A DNA stretch of 64,000 nucleotides from Neobacillus piezotolerans (GCF_003362805.1 NZ_QNQT01000003.1:124001-188000); one strand, 5' to 3'; counted from the first letter of the stretch, positions 18,340-27,384 are shown. Translations and numbers: made by a program. Notes: generated by a model not told the origin, from the letters alone.

Positions 18340-18979
18340 TTCGGACCAAATCATTGAAGCCCTTATCGAAACTCTGCAGATGGTGGGATGTTCGCTTGTG
18401 TTCTCGGCAGCGCTCGGCATCCCGCTTGGAATCGCCCTTGTTGTGACACGAAAAGGGCATTTGCTTGAGAATGCACCCGTCTTTAATGTTCTTAATGGCA
18501 CAATCAACGTTTTGCGCTCGATTCCATTCATCATTTTGCTCGTGGCAATCATTCCGATTACGAGATTCATAGTCGGTACGTCGATCGGAACGGCTGCGGC
18601 GATTGTACCGCTCGTTTTCTACGCCGGTCCATATATTGCAAGGTTAGTAGAGAATTCGCTTCTTGAAGTCGACCCCGGGGTTATTGAAGCGGCCCAGGCG
18701 ATGGGTGCGACGCCTTGGCAAATTGTGTTCAGGTTTATTTTGCCGGAAGCATTAAGCTCCCTCATCCTCGCCTTCACGATTGCGACAATCGGTCTGATCG
18801 GGGCATCTGCGATGGCGGGCGCGATTGGCGGCGGCGGCCTTGGCGACCTGGCGATTACATACGGCTACCAGAGGTTTGATACGAAAACGATGCTGATTAC
18901 AGTCGGAATATTGATTGTGATGGTCCAGGGCTTGCAATCAGCAGGAAATATAGCAGCAAAGAAAATCAGAAGACGATAA
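18329..18979 (+). CDS. metP: Methionine ABC transporter permease
   Basis: This 216-residue integral membrane subunit of the methionine importer has five predicted transmembrane segments and the EAA loop (EAAQAMGATPWQIVFRFILPEA) that contacts MetN. It corresponds to MetI/MetP. It overlaps the NIL-domain frame by 11 bp and precedes the binding protein by 17 bp, within the SAM-regulated operon. Confidence 0.93.
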   Translation: MLVNSDQIIEALIETLQMVGCSLVFSAALGIPLGIALVVTRKGHLLENAPVFNVLNGTINVLRSIPFIILLVAIIPITRFIVGTSIGTAAAIVPLVFYAGPYIARLVENSLLEVDPGVIEAAQAMGATPWQIVFRFILPEALSSLILAFTIATIGLIGASAMAGAIGGGGLGDLAITYGYQRFDTKTMLITVGILIVMVQGLQSAGNIAAKKIRRR

Positions 18980-18996
18980 ACAGGAGGAATTCACCA

Positions 18997-19830
18997 ATGA
19001 AAAAACTAGTATTAGCAATCCTTGTCCTTGTACTTGCAGTGTTCAGCGCGGCATGCTCAGATTCTTCATCCGCGAAGGGAGAAAAAACAGTTAAAGTGAA
19101 ACTTGGGGTAAGCGGCACGGATCACCGTGTATGGGATTACGTGGCGGAAAAGGCGAAGAAGGAAGGAATTGAAGTGGAAATCCTTACTTTCTCGGACTAT
19201 GTCCAGCCAAACCTGGCCTTAGCGGAAGGCGAATTGGATGCCAACTCTTTCCAGACCGTTTCTTATTTCAATGCGTTCATCAAAGAACATAACCTTGACC
19301 TTGTGCCAATTGCTACAACGCAAATCGCGCCGATGGGCCTCTATTCCGACAAATATAAAGATGTAAAAGATATTCCGAAAGGCGGCAAAATCGCCCTGGA
19401 CAACGAAGCAACCAATATGGGAAGAGGGCTTGCCCTTCTCCAGGAAGCCGGGTTGATTAAACTTGAAGAAGGTTTTAACGGCATCGGATCCCTTGATAAA
19501 ATCGTTGAAAATCCAAAGAACCTTGAATTCATTACGATGACTGCGGGCCATACGCCAAGAGTAATGCCGGACGTTGCCGCTTCAATCGTCAATAACGGTA
19601 TAGCCGTTGACGCTGGCCTGACGCCAAGGGAAGACGCAATCTTCCTCGAAAGCGAAACCGCGACTCCATATATCAACATCATCGCGGTCCGTGAAGAAGA
19701 CAAAGACAACAAAACCCTAAAAAGACTTGCTGAACTTTATCAGCAAGACGACGTAAAAGAATTCATCGAAAAAGAATACAAAGGCAACTCCATCCCAACC
19801 TTCGTCCCACTCAGCAACATCGGCTGGTAA
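18997..19830 (+). CDS. metQ: Methionine-binding lipoprotein
   Basis: This is the extracytoplasmic substrate-binding subunit of the methionine transporter (NLPA family). It has a lipoprotein signal with lipobox FSAAC (Cys20), then the NLPA fold with TDHRVWDYVAEKAKKEG, FSDYVQPNLALAEGELDAN and the Asn-rich ligand region (PNLAL, VVN). The 277-residue length is typical. It is preceded by CAGGAGG. Confidence 0.93.
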   Translation: MKKLVLAILVLVLAVFSAACSDSSSAKGEKTVKVKLGVSGTDHRVWDYVAEKAKKEGIEVEILTFSDYVQPNLALAEGELDANSFQTVSYFNAFIKEHNLDLVPIATTQIAPMGLYSDKYKDVKDIPKGGKIALDNEATNMGRGLALLQEAGLIKLEEGFNGIGSLDKIVENPKNLEFITMTAGHTPRVMPDVAASIVNNGIAVDAGLTPREDAIFLESETATPYINIIAVREEDKDNKTLKRLAELYQQDDVKEFIEKEYKGNSIPTFVPLSNIGW

Positions 19831-19943
19831 GTGAATCATTTCGCTAAAACGCGGACATTTGAAGATCAATTTTAGGAACATCAGAGGGAAAGGACCAGCC
19901 CTTCCCCTCCCCTATTTAAAAAAATTCAAAGGAGGAAGGTAAA

Positions 19944-21158
19944 ATGGCAGCACCGGCACAATCCATAACCGAGTTGAAAAATGCAATCATTGAAAACATC
20001 GAGGAAAAGCGCGACCTCTACATTGCGACCAGCCAGGCAATCCATGCTCGCCCGGAAATCGGCAATCAGGAGTTTTTCGCCTCCGCCCAACATATCAAGC
20101 TTTTGGAGGACGAGGGCTTTGAAGTGGAAAAAGCGGTCGCCGGCCATGAAACCTCCTTTGTCGCGCGTAAAAAGTCATCAAAGCCAGGGCCTTCGATTGC
20201 GTTCCTAGCCGAGTACGACGCTTTGCCTGGGCTTGGCCACGCATGCGGCCACAACATCATTGGCACAACAAGTGTCGCGGCGGCCATAGCTCTAAGCAAG
20301 GTGATTGAGGAAACGGGTGGCGAAGCGGTTGTGTTCGGTACTCCCGCCGAAGAAGGCGGCCCTAACGGCAGCGCGAAAGGCAGTTTTGTCAAGCATGGCC
20401 TTGTCGAAGGAATCGATGCCGCGCTGATGATCCACCCTTCAGGCGAAACGAGGCCAACTTCTACTTCCCTCGCCGTGGACCCGCTGGATTTCGAGTTTTT
20501 TGGAAAACCCGCCCATGCTGCCGCGGCACCGCATGAAGGGATTAACGCGCTTGACGCTATCATCCAGTTGTTCAATGGAATTAATGCGCTTCGCCAGCAG
20601 CTGACCGATGATGTGCGCATACACGGGATTATCACCCACGGCGGCGATGCCCCAAACATCATTCCGGAATACGCGAAAGCGCGCTTCTACATCCGTGCCG
20701 CAACTCGATCCGGCCTGAATGAAGTCACACGCCGGGTAAAAGCTGTCGCGGAAGGCGCCGCTCTTGCCACTGGGGCAAGGCTGAACGTCATCGCCTTTCA
20801 AAATGAAGTCGATAATCTTCTATTAAATAAGACGTACGATGCAGTGTTCAAGGAAGTCATACAGGAGCTTGGGGAAACGGTTGCTGAGGGTGACCGCCCC
20901 GGACTCGGATCAACCGATGCCGGCAATATCAGCCAGGTGGTGCCGACCATCCATCCGTACATCAAAATCGGTCCAGATGACCTCGTTGCCCACACTGTTC
21001 CATTCCGCGAGGCAGCCGCTTCGCCAAAAGGCGATGAAGCGTTGATCACGGGGGCCAAGGGGCTGGCACTTACAGCTTTGAAGCTTGTAACCGATGCGGA
21101 AGTGCTTGCTGCAATTAAGGAAGAGTTTGTTGAACGGAAAGTGGCTGAAGCTAGATAG
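19944..21158 (+). CDS. M20-family amidohydrolase in the methionine operon
   Basis: This 404-residue dizinc amidohydrolase is related to AbgB and peptidase M20D proteins. Visible motifs are FLAEYDALPGLGHACGHN (metal Cys and His), GTPAEEGGPNGSAK (Glu-Glu), HPSGETRPTS and PAHAAAAPHEG in the lid domain. It probably releases an amino acid from an N-acyl or peptide-like conjugate. Its place at the end of the SAM-controlled methionine uptake operon suggests an N-acylated or conjugated methionine or cysteine derivative. It begins behind GGAGGAAGG and is followed by a terminator. The exact substrate is unknown. Confidence 0.85.
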   Translation: MAAPAQSITELKNAIIENIEEKRDLYIATSQAIHARPEIGNQEFFASAQHIKLLEDEGFEVEKAVAGHETSFVARKKSSKPGPSIAFLAEYDALPGLGHACGHNIIGTTSVAAAIALSKVIEETGGEAVVFGTPAEEGGPNGSAKGSFVKHGLVEGIDAALMIHPSGETRPTSTSLAVDPLDFEFFGKPAHAAAAPHEGINALDAIIQLFNGINALRQQLTDDVRIHGIITHGGDAPNIIPEYAKARFYIRAATRSGLNEVTRRVKAVAEGAALATGARLNVIAFQNEVDNLLLNKTYDAVFKEVIQELGETVAEGDRPGLGSTDAGNISQVVPTIHPYIKIGPDDLVAHTVPFREAAASPKGDEALITGAKGLALTALKLVTDAEVLAAIKEEFVERKVAEAR

Positions 21159-21471
21159 GATTAGTAAAAGGCAGGGGAACTCTCCCCTGCTTTTTTTGTG
21201 CATGAAGCCGGGACTTTACCCCACCAAAATCATTGAATGAGCCTCCGAATTTGTCCATCCCATCGCTTCGCCTTTTTTTGCTAAAGTTGATATTTGATGC
21301 CTGTCTGAACTATTGAGATAATTAATTTTAGAACAAATAGTTTGGGCGTTTGCCAAAGTCAGCGTTAGCAACTTATTAAATTGCGAAATACGAAAAAGGA
21401 ACAAGAGTATGAATCACTTAATCGCCCAGCCCAGTTATAAAACTATTCAAGATCTGAAGGAAGTGAATTGA
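21159..21471. other. Intergenic region, GC drops here
   Basis: After the terminator at 21171-21197 the sequence turns AT-rich. A minus-strand frame near 21212-21300 (ISTLAKKGEAMGWTNSEAHS) looks protein-like and may be a gene relic, but it has no start signals. Confidence 0.35.
21171..21197 (+). terminator. Terminator of met operon
   Basis: GCAGGGGA/TCCCCTGC stem with a 4-nt loop and T7. Confidence 0.92.
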
Positions 21472-22254
21472 TTGAGTTTAAGTTATCAAGAGTATGGGGA
21501 TAAGAACGCTCCATTAATGGTGTTTTTACACGGAGGCGGGGTTAGTAGTTGGATGTGGGAAAAACAGATTCAATACTTCAGTAACTATCATTGCATTACA
21601 ATAGATTTACCAGAACAAGGGGAAAGTAAAAACACCGAAAACTTTTCAATTCGGCTAAGTGCGGAAAAAGTAAATGATTTAATAGAAAAAATAGCAGACG
21701 GTAAAAAGGTAATTGTTATTGGATTCTCTTTAGGTGCCCAAGTAGCTATCCAAATGTTAAGTATTAATCCGAATTTGATTCATTATGCGATTATAAACAG
21801 TGCATTGGTAAGGCACAATTCTTTTTTTAAAAAAATGATAGGACCGTCTATAAAATTATTTTTCCCATTAGTTAAAAATAAATCCTTTTCAAAACTTCAA
21901 GCCAAAACACTCTATATTGATGATGAATACTTTGAAACATATTACAAGGAAAGTTCTCAAATGAAATCTGATACCCTTATTAGAATACTAGAGGAAAATA
22001 TGTCATTTGAAATACCTAACGGTTTTAACAAAGCAACTGGCAAGATATTAGTTACTGTTGGTGAAAAGGAAAAATCAGTAATGAAAAAGTCAGCATCAGA
22101 TATTGTTTCAAGTAATTCAAATTGTACCGGGATAATGATATCTAACGTTGGCCACGGGATATCATTTGTGAATCCTGATTTTTTTAACCAAATGGTAGAA
22201 AAGTGGATACAGGAAGGCTCTATACCTGAAGGCGTTGCAGCGATAAAAAAATAG
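21472..22254 (+). CDS. Alpha/beta hydrolase
   Basis: This 260-residue cytosolic hydrolase has FLHGGG (oxyanion hole), GFSLGAQ (nucleophile Ser about 91) and a C-terminal VGHG (catalytic His), with an acidic residue in VGEKEKS. It starts at TTG after AAGGAAGTG. Base composition is much more AT-rich than the flanking operons, suggesting acquisition. No pathway partner is nearby, so the substrate is unknown. Confidence 0.85.
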   Translation: MSLSYQEYGDKNAPLMVFLHGGGVSSWMWEKQIQYFSNYHCITIDLPEQGESKNTENFSIRLSAEKVNDLIEKIADGKKVIVIGFSLGAQVAIQMLSINPNLIHYAIINSALVRHNSFFKKMIGPSIKLFFPLVKNKSFSKLQAKTLYIDDEYFETYYKESSQMKSDTLIRILEENMSFEIPNGFNKATGKILVTVGEKEKSVMKKSASDIVSSNSNCTGIMISNVGHGISFVNPDFFNQMVEKWIQEGSIPEGVAAIKK

Positions 22255-22288
22255 AGGAAACCCAAGTTAGGTTTCTTCTATTTTTGTG
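22255..22288 (+). terminator. Terminator after alpha/beta hydrolase
   Basis: GAAACC/GGTTTC stem followed by TTCTATTTTTG. Confidence 0.7.
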
Positions 22289-22329
22289 TGATTATGAACA
22301 TCAAAGTGAATGATTTGGTGTTCCTTCAC

Positions 22330-23187
22330 TTAATAGATTTCGGGTTTGTTATATTCAATCTCACTGAGACGAGCCTCATACCAATTAAATTCCCCATCTT
22401 CTTCAAACCAGATGACAGTCGCTTTTTCGGGGATTCTCCACCCATCAAACTCTTTAGCCCCTTTATATCGTCCGCCCCAGTCGTTCAGTTCGTACTTGCC
22501 ATTCATTTCCCTGTAGCGCTTCCCTTTAAAGCTCTCAATGTCCCCATTTTTCGTGAATGTAAAAATTCCGGATACGGTAATCCCTTTATATCCGATTGTC
22601 GCTTTTGCAGAATAGTTATCAATGCCTTCCCATTTAATATTAGGATCAAGGGCAGCGCTAGGAAACCACGGTATTTCGGCTAAATAGCGCATCAGGGTAC
22701 CAGAATCAATCTCGGCTGCATTCGCATTCACAACCGGTATGAGGGAAAAGAGTTTGATTTTCATGCTTCCTTTACCAGACTTAAAAGTATCAATTCCAGA
22801 CAGATGAACAAAGGGAGCCATCCTGACGTCTGCAATCCAGACAAACCCGGGTTCATCCACGGTATAGTACTGGTCCGCTTTGATGGGCATCCATGGCCCA
22901 TCTTTTTTCGTCCTCATTTGCCCCTCCTGCTTTAAGCGGACTGTTGTAATTCGCTCCTTCCCTACCGCATTTGAGTTTAACAGCCATTTTTGAACCGGTG
23001 ATGGAAGGCCTTGTAGGTCATTTCGATCAATCGGTTTGGAGCCCTCCACATTACTATTTTTCAGTAAACTGCTTGCGCTTTCTTCCGCCTGTTTTATAAA
23101 AATTATTTTTGCGATTCTTGGGAGTACAATGATCGCCAAGAGGATAATTGCTGCGACAGCCAGCGAAACCAATTTCCACTTTTGCAT
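22330..23187 (-). CDS. Membrane-anchored DUF6544-like protein
   Basis: This protein of about 285 residues has an N-terminal membrane anchor (residues 4-26) and a large outer domain. LPSPVQKWL, the GPWMPIKADQYY region, and WGGRY near the C-terminus match the DUF6544 family (conserved Bacillota and Actinobacteria proteins of unknown function). The ATG at 23187 follows GAAGGAGGGGTATCAC; a further upstream ATG is made of the ribosome-binding site itself. It is monocistronic. Confidence 0.75.
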   Translation of the reverse strand: MQKWKLVSLAVAAIILLAIIVLPRIAKIIFIKQAEESASSLLKNSNVEGSKPIDRNDLQGLPSPVQKWLLNSNAVGKERITTVRLKQEGQMRTKKDGPWMPIKADQYYTVDEPGFVWIADVRMAPFVHLSGIDTFKSGKGSMKIKLFSLIPVVNANAAEIDSGTLMRYLAEIPWFPSAALDPNIKWEGIDNYSAKATIGYKGITVSGIFTFTKNGDIESFKGKRYREMNGKYELNDWGGRYKGAKEFDGWRIPEKATVIWFEEDGEFNWYEARLSEIEYNKPEIY

Positions 23188-23346
23188 GTGATACCCCTCC
23201 TTCAATAAAACCATTCAGAATTATCATAACAAACCGAAAACTTTTCCTAAGCGACAAAAGTCATAGGGGTTGTGATATTTGGCATATGTGTTTTTCCTGG
23301 GTTGTGCTACGGTAAGGGAAACAGTAGGGACAAGGAGTGTTGTGTG

Positions 23347-23586
23347 ATGTGCTGCGGATGTTCAAGTATGGAAGATGGCAAAGCGGTTGTTGATCACGTA
23401 AAGGAAAAAGGAAAAGCAGGGCATTCGCCTTCGGTTGAGCATGAAATCCACTGTGTGTGCGGCGAGGTATTCAAACTGAAAACAGTCATCATGAATTGCC
23501 CGAAATGCGAAATGACCTACGCGGTGACGCCTTGCAGTTCAAGTGACATCAACAACGTCAAGCGCGCTGGCATTGCGTATGCATGA
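23347..23586 (+). CDS. Small cysteine-rich zinc-ribbon-like protein
   Basis: This 79-residue protein begins MCCGCSSMEDG at ATG 23347, 8 nt after AAGGAG. Cysteine pairs HCVCGE and NCPKCE are spaced like a zinc ribbon, with a further Cys at the N-terminus and in TPCSS. No enzymatic domain is visible. Similar small Cys-rich proteins of unknown function occur in Bacillus. It is monocistronic and ends at a terminator. Confidence 0.7.
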   Translation: MCCGCSSMEDGKAVVDHVKEKGKAGHSPSVEHEIHCVCGEVFKLKTVIMNCPKCEMTYAVTPCSSSDINNVKRAGIAYA

Positions 23587-23588
23587 TA

Positions 23589-23618
23589 AAAATCCCTCCT
23601 ATTCCGGAGGGATTTTTA
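23589..23618 (+). terminator. Terminator after zinc-ribbon protein
   Basis: AAATCCCTCC/GGAGGGATTT stem ending in a T-run. Confidence 0.85.
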
Positions 23619-23697
23619 GATTTTATGGCTCTTCTCTATTTAGATGTTATTTTTAATGATCAAATCAAAGGGAGTCTAGTTTCTGGTTCCCTTCCGT

Positions 23698-24417
23698 TTA
23701 CTGAATTTTCCATTTTAATTGTTGAGTGGTTTTTTTCATATTCCATTCTTTTAAACCTTCATATGTACTGTCAGTTATGTTTGCAACATTTGCTATTAAA
23801 GCGCCATCATTCCACTCTATCTTCTGAATCGGAAATTCAAATGAACATAATATTTTTAAATCATCCGGAGGAAAAATTTCCTGAAACCTTTTCAGATCAA
23901 CTATAATGACTTGATTTCTTAGGACATCCGCGCCTTCACTTTTGCCAAAAAGAAAGGCTATATAGTTATTATTTAGCTTTGAATCTTGCATAAAACTTAA
24001 TTCCGCCATCTCCAATGATTGTAATTTCCCTTCATTATGTTCTAATAGAAGGTGATTACAAAGTTTCGTTCCACAACTGTAATTCAAGAGGATATAGTCC
24101 TTTTGATTGTATGTAAACAAATATTTACCTTGCATCCGATTTAATTCGTTCTTTTTATCCTCAAATTGCTCTAAGTACGAATTTAATACCGGAACCTTAT
24201 CAACAGAAATGTTTAGAAGCTTTTCGCCTGGTAGTCCAATTTGAAGATATAAGTCTTTTTTCTGATTTGCTTTAAGGCTATCCTCTTTTGAATTATTTAG
24301 ATAGTTTGTGTCAAAATTCCCTTCTTCTCCATTTCCAGGCATTGAGTTACTCACTATGGATTGGCAAGAAACTAATAATAGGAGTATTAAAAACATGATT
24401 GGCAAGTATTTCTTCAT
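23698..24417 (-). CDS. Lipoprotein of unknown function
   Basis: This 239-residue exported lipoprotein has signal peptide MKKYLPIMFLILLLLVSC with the lipobox cysteine at 18. The mature part is hydrophilic and rich in Asn and Lys, with no domain I recognise. The ATG follows CGGAGA. It is AT-rich relative to neighbours. Confidence 0.7.
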   Translation of the reverse strand: MKKYLPIMFLILLLLVSCQSIVSNSMPGNGEEGNFDTNYLNNSKEDSLKANQKKDLYLQIGLPGEKLLNISVDKVPVLNSYLEQFEDKKNELNRMQGKYLFTYNQKDYILLNYSCGTKLCNHLLLEHNEGKLQSLEMAELSFMQDSKLNNNYIAFLFGKSEGADVLRNQVIIVDLKRFQEIFPPDDLKILCSFEFPIQKIEWNDGALIANVANITDSTYEGLKEWNMKKTTQQLKWKIQ

Positions 24418-24525
24418 AACTTTCTCCGCCGTTTTTAAAAGTTTTGCCCCTTCCTTTTCTCAAAACATGCAATAGGTGAATATCCGCTTTAATGTTTAAG
24501 TACAGCGTGAATCATATGTATGCAT

Positions 24526-25134
24526 TCAGCCTTCCCACGGAATCACGGTTAATGTTGGCCACCTGCCTTTCCACTTTACCGCCTTTGCTTCATAAATTGC
24601 CTTCGTAATTTGTACCTTATTCGCCCTGACAATCATCCCAAACATATCGCCGAGCCCATAAGGTGCATAAACCCTGTAGGTGCCTTTTTCATCTTTTCGA
24701 ATGCCGATTGCGGTCGCCGTTGTCGGCCATGTGTCGATTGCCGCCTCTAGCGAAGTGTAGGGCTGGATTGCATAACCGAATTTTTTTTCATACCACAAAT
24801 GGACCCTCGCCTCGTTCTTGACGTCAATTTTAAAAGGAAAAGCGTGCAGCATGCTTTGTAGCTTCATTTCGATGGACTTTTCGCCTTCCTCGGTCAAATC
24901 GCCATCGTTAAAATAAACAATGTCCATGTCGCCGATGCCGTGCTGTGGAGGAAATCCTGAAATCTCATTCCAGACGGCCTGGTTTACCGCCCCAGCTCCA
25001 ATGTAGTACTCATCAAGAAGATGATTGGCCGCGCCAAAAGCCTCCTGCAGCCAGTTGTTACGCTCAACGATTTCGATTAGCTTTTGTTCCAATTCTGCTT
25101 CCGTGTGGATTTCATGCTTGTTGGCACCGCTCAA
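24526..25134 (-). CDS. Nucleotidyltransferase-family protein (PF06042-like)
   Basis: This 202-residue cytoplasmic protein has IGAGAVNQAVWNEISG and GIGDMDIVYFNDGD, the Gly-rich helix and paired Asp motif of the bacterial nucleotidyltransferase family formerly called DUF925. TWPTTATAIGIR and YGLGDMFGMIVR are further conserved blocks of that family. The substrate is unknown. It is preceded by a GGAGTGGAATC site and is not in an obvious operon. Confidence 0.82.
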   Translation of the reverse strand: MSGANKHEIHTEAELEQKLIEIVERNNWLQEAFGAANHLLDEYYIGAGAVNQAVWNEISGFPPQHGIGDMDIVYFNDGDLTEEGEKSIEMKLQSMLHAFPFKIDVKNEARVHLWYEKKFGYAIQPYTSLEAAIDTWPTTATAIGIRKDEKGTYRVYAPYGLGDMFGMIVRANKVQITKAIYEAKAVKWKGRWPTLTVIPWEG

Positions 25135-25197
25135 TTAGATTCCACTCCTTTCCTCTGTTAACTTGAGTTTTACAGAAGCCAGTGGATTTTTCAAAGT

Positions 25198-25647
25198 TTA
25201 CTGTTTATCGATTATCGGTTCCAGCAATTCATAGAGTTCTTTGGCTGACGCCGGCGTTAAGGTATAGACCGTGTGCGTATCCTTCAAATTCATGATTGAC
25301 CCCGAAACTTCCCGGAGCCATAAATCATAGATTTCTTCGCCGGCAATCACCCGGAAATCCGGAAAAACCACGTCTACTATCCCCGGTATGCGATTTGCGC
25401 CATTGATTGCCCTCTCAATCGTTTTGATGGAATACTCATCTGTAAATGTAATTTTTTGGTCCCCAGTTAGCATTCGCACGGAGATTTCCCTTTTGGTTGT
25501 TTGCATGGAATTTTCAATTGTAAACGTATTTTTTTCGTCACCGTGTAACTTTTGCACGGAATTTCCCCCGGAACCCGCATTAGTTGAGCAGGACAGCAGG
25601 GTTAAAACCGCAATAATACTAATAATGCTTTTTAGCAACTTGGCCAT
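25198..25647 (-). CDS. Small lipoprotein of unknown function
   Basis: This lipoprotein of about 149 residues has the signal MAKLLKSIISIIAVLTLLSC and is rich in Asn and Gly just after the cysteine. An internal near-duplication (KREISVRMLTGDQKITFTD after FTIENSMQTT, echoed by FTDEYSIKTIERAI) is visible. No domain is recognised. The start at 25647 follows GGAGGCGTTTAC. Confidence 0.7.
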   Translation of the reverse strand: MAKLLKSIISIIAVLTLLSCSTNAGSGGNSVQKLHGDEKNTFTIENSMQTTKREISVRMLTGDQKITFTDEYSIKTIERAINGANRIPGIVDVVFPDFRVIAGEEIYDLWLREVSGSIMNLKDTHTVYTLTPASAKELYELLEPIIDKQ

Positions 25648-25712
25648 GTAAACGCCTCCTACATAACTTGACGAAAGCATTTTAATTTCGTTTCGCTCGC
25701 GGCCAGAAAAAA

Positions 25713-25791
25713 GGCAGCCATTAATCGGCTAAAGGGTTCCGTTTTGAGGTGCTTTTCTAAAAAAATGCACCGAAATGACAGCCCTTTTGAC
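25713..25791. repeat. Repeat element, left copy of an inverted pair
   Basis: A 22-bp core at 25730-25751 is repeated exactly, inverted, at 29089-29110. GGCAGCC, TTAA and AAATGACA flank both cores in the same relative order, so the homology spans about 60 bp. This copy can fold: AAAGGG and GGTGC pair with CCCTTT and GCACC. Confidence 0.7.
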
Positions 25792-25812
25792 ACCGTAAAT
25801 GGCATATAAAAA

Positions 25813-25847
25813 AGCAAAACTCGCCCCAAAAAATGGCGAGTTTTCTT
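25813..25847. terminator. Bidirectional terminator hairpin
   Basis: AAACTCGCC/GGCGAGTTT stem flanked by A-rich and T-rich runs between two minus-strand genes. Confidence 0.7.
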
Positions 25848-25929
25848 TGTTGTAAATTATCCGTTCTTATTAAACTAAAGCACCCTTAGCTTAAGTGCAT
25901 TTCTTCACAAATTCAGCGTTATAAACCAA

Positions 25930-26505
25930 TTATATTTTGTTATAGTCATTATCTATTGGAATGGTACTTTTCTTTAAGTTTTCTATATGATCTATTATGT
26001 ATTTCTCAGATTCAAATGCCATATCTGGCATCTCCCCATCCAGACAATACCATTTTAAGTCCTTTAAATCATCATTTGGTTTCATATCTCCTGATGTTAC
26101 TTTAGCTAATATCACGATTACAATTGTATGTAAGCTAGGTGATATGAAATTTGTAACTACATTAAGTATAGAACTGATTTCTATATTGAGATTGGTCTCT
26201 TCTTTTACCTCACGATGTGCAGCTGTAAGGAAATCTTCATTGATTTCAATGAATCCTCCTGGTAAGCCCCATTTGTTATACCCATATCTCCCACTTCGTT
26301 GACCGAGTAATACCTTGTTATCTTTCTCGATAAATACGACCACAGCAGGAGATGGATTTCGATAGAAAACATAACCACATTCAATACATTTCAATGAATT
26401 TTTAGTATTATATTTTGTTCCGCAACAAGGGCAGAATTTAAATTTAGTAATCTCGCTATGTATCTCTAGATGAGGATAATAAGAAAAAACTTGTTTTATA
26501 TCCAA
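25930..26505 (-). CDS. Nudix hydrolase with N-terminal zinc ribbon
   Basis: This 191-residue hydrolase of nucleoside diphosphate-linked compounds has a zinc ribbon, FCPCCGTKY and KCIECGYVFY (residues about 24-47), followed by the Nudix box GGFIEINEDFLTAAHREVKEET (about 80-102) with all required Glu and Arg residues. The layout resembles NudC-type and ADP-ribose pyrophosphatases. It is AT-rich, like the rest of this island. Confidence 0.88.
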   Translation of the reverse strand: MDIKQVFSYYPHLEIHSEITKFKFCPCCGTKYNTKNSLKCIECGYVFYRNPSPAVVVFIEKDNKVLLGQRSGRYGYNKWGLPGGFIEINEDFLTAAHREVKEETNLNIEISSILNVVTNFISPSLHTIVIVILAKVTSGDMKPNDDLKDLKWYCLDGEMPDMAFESEKYIIDHIENLKKSTIPIDNDYNKI

Positions 26506-26810
26506 ATAATCACCTCTAAGAAACTCATAAATTTATCTCAATTGAAAAACCTTACTTCCCTTTAAAAGTAATACTAATTTTAAATTCTTCATTTAAAATA
26601 TATATCCTTTTTTTCAACGTAATGCCATGTTTGTGGAACAAGAAAAATAACAACAGTGGTAATCTAGGAATTAATCTTTCGTTCCAAGGTTGCTGCTGTT
26701 TCTAATTTTGGGTCATAAAAGACAGGTTGAATAACGATATAATTTGTAAAAAAGCCAATTACTTTTTTTATTTCCGTACTTTTTTCTTTACTTTTTTATT
26801 ATTGTTTTAT
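26506..26810. other. AT-rich intergenic region between divergent genes
   Basis: This is the promoter region for the Nudix gene (minus) and the Rrf2 gene (plus). Apart from the dyad described separately, nothing distinctive is seen. Confidence 0.4.
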
Positions 26811-26855
26811 AAAATCAGATAAACAAGATAATCATTATCCTGTTTATCTGATTTT
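26811..26855 (+). promoter_or_regulatory. 45-bp dyad with embedded Fur-box-like core
   Basis: Outer arms AAAATCAGATAAACA and TGTTTATCTGATTTT are exact inverted copies. The centre GATAAT-C-ATTATC (26827-26839) matches the Fur 7-1-7 consensus TGATAATNATTATCA at 12 of 14 positions. GATAAT may also serve as the -10. It lies 15 bp before the Rrf2 coding region. Confidence 0.6.
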
Positions 26856-26870
26856 ATTCATTATAGAAAA

Positions 26871-27344
26871 GTGGTGATTATTATACAAATTAAAAATGGA
26901 TTCGAACAAAGTGTATATGCCATTTGTTTACTTAGTATGTTACCTGCTAAGTCCGTTTTACCAGGCGAAGCAATAAGTAACCAGATTGGAGCTTCACCTA
27001 CTTATTTTAAAAAAATATTAAGGAAGCTTGCAGATTCTGATCTAATTACTTCAGTTCCTGGTAAAAAAGGGGGATTTAAACTAAAAAAGACCCCTAGTGA
27101 AATAAGGATATATGATATTTTCCTAGCAATTGAGGGACAGCAAGCATTGTACTATTCCAATAATGTTTTAGGTGAAATGGTTCATAAGAAGGACAAAGAA
27201 GCATGTGTGCTAAGTGACTTAATGGAAAGAGCGGAAACTTCTTGGATAACAGTCTTAAAAAGTGAGACTATATCCTCTCTATTTACAGAGTTGCATAAAG
27301 AAAAAGAATTGCAAAATTGGGTAAATCAAAATTTAGTCCAATAA
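26871..27344 (+). CDS. Rrf2-family transcriptional regulator
   Basis: This regulator of about 155 residues has a winged helix: ISNQIGASPTYFKKILRKLADSDLITSVPGKKGGFKL is the Rrf2 recognition region. It lacks the three clustered cysteines of NsrR and IscR (only a single Cys in EACVLSD), so it probably does not bind an Fe-S cluster. The start is uncertain: the GTGGTG at 26871-26876 looks like part of the ribosome-binding site (AAAGTGGTGATT), and family proteins usually begin at the MQIKNG position, which here reads ATA or ATT. It lies 40 bp before a nitroreductase gene that it probably controls. Confidence 0.85.
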   Translation: MVIIIQIKNGFEQSVYAICLLSMLPAKSVLPGEAISNQIGASPTYFKKILRKLADSDLITSVPGKKGGFKLKKTPSEIRIYDIFLAIEGQQALYYSNNVLGEMVHKKDKEACVLSDLMERAETSWITVLKSETISSLFTELHKEKELQNWVNQNLVQ

Positions 27345-27384
27345 ACCAACAACCAGAATTAACCATAGAATGGAGAAAATAATC

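Noticed and set aside
21216-21404. A 62-codon minus-strand ORF
   Set aside because: Protein-like C-terminus but no start signals or recognisable family; possibly a relic.
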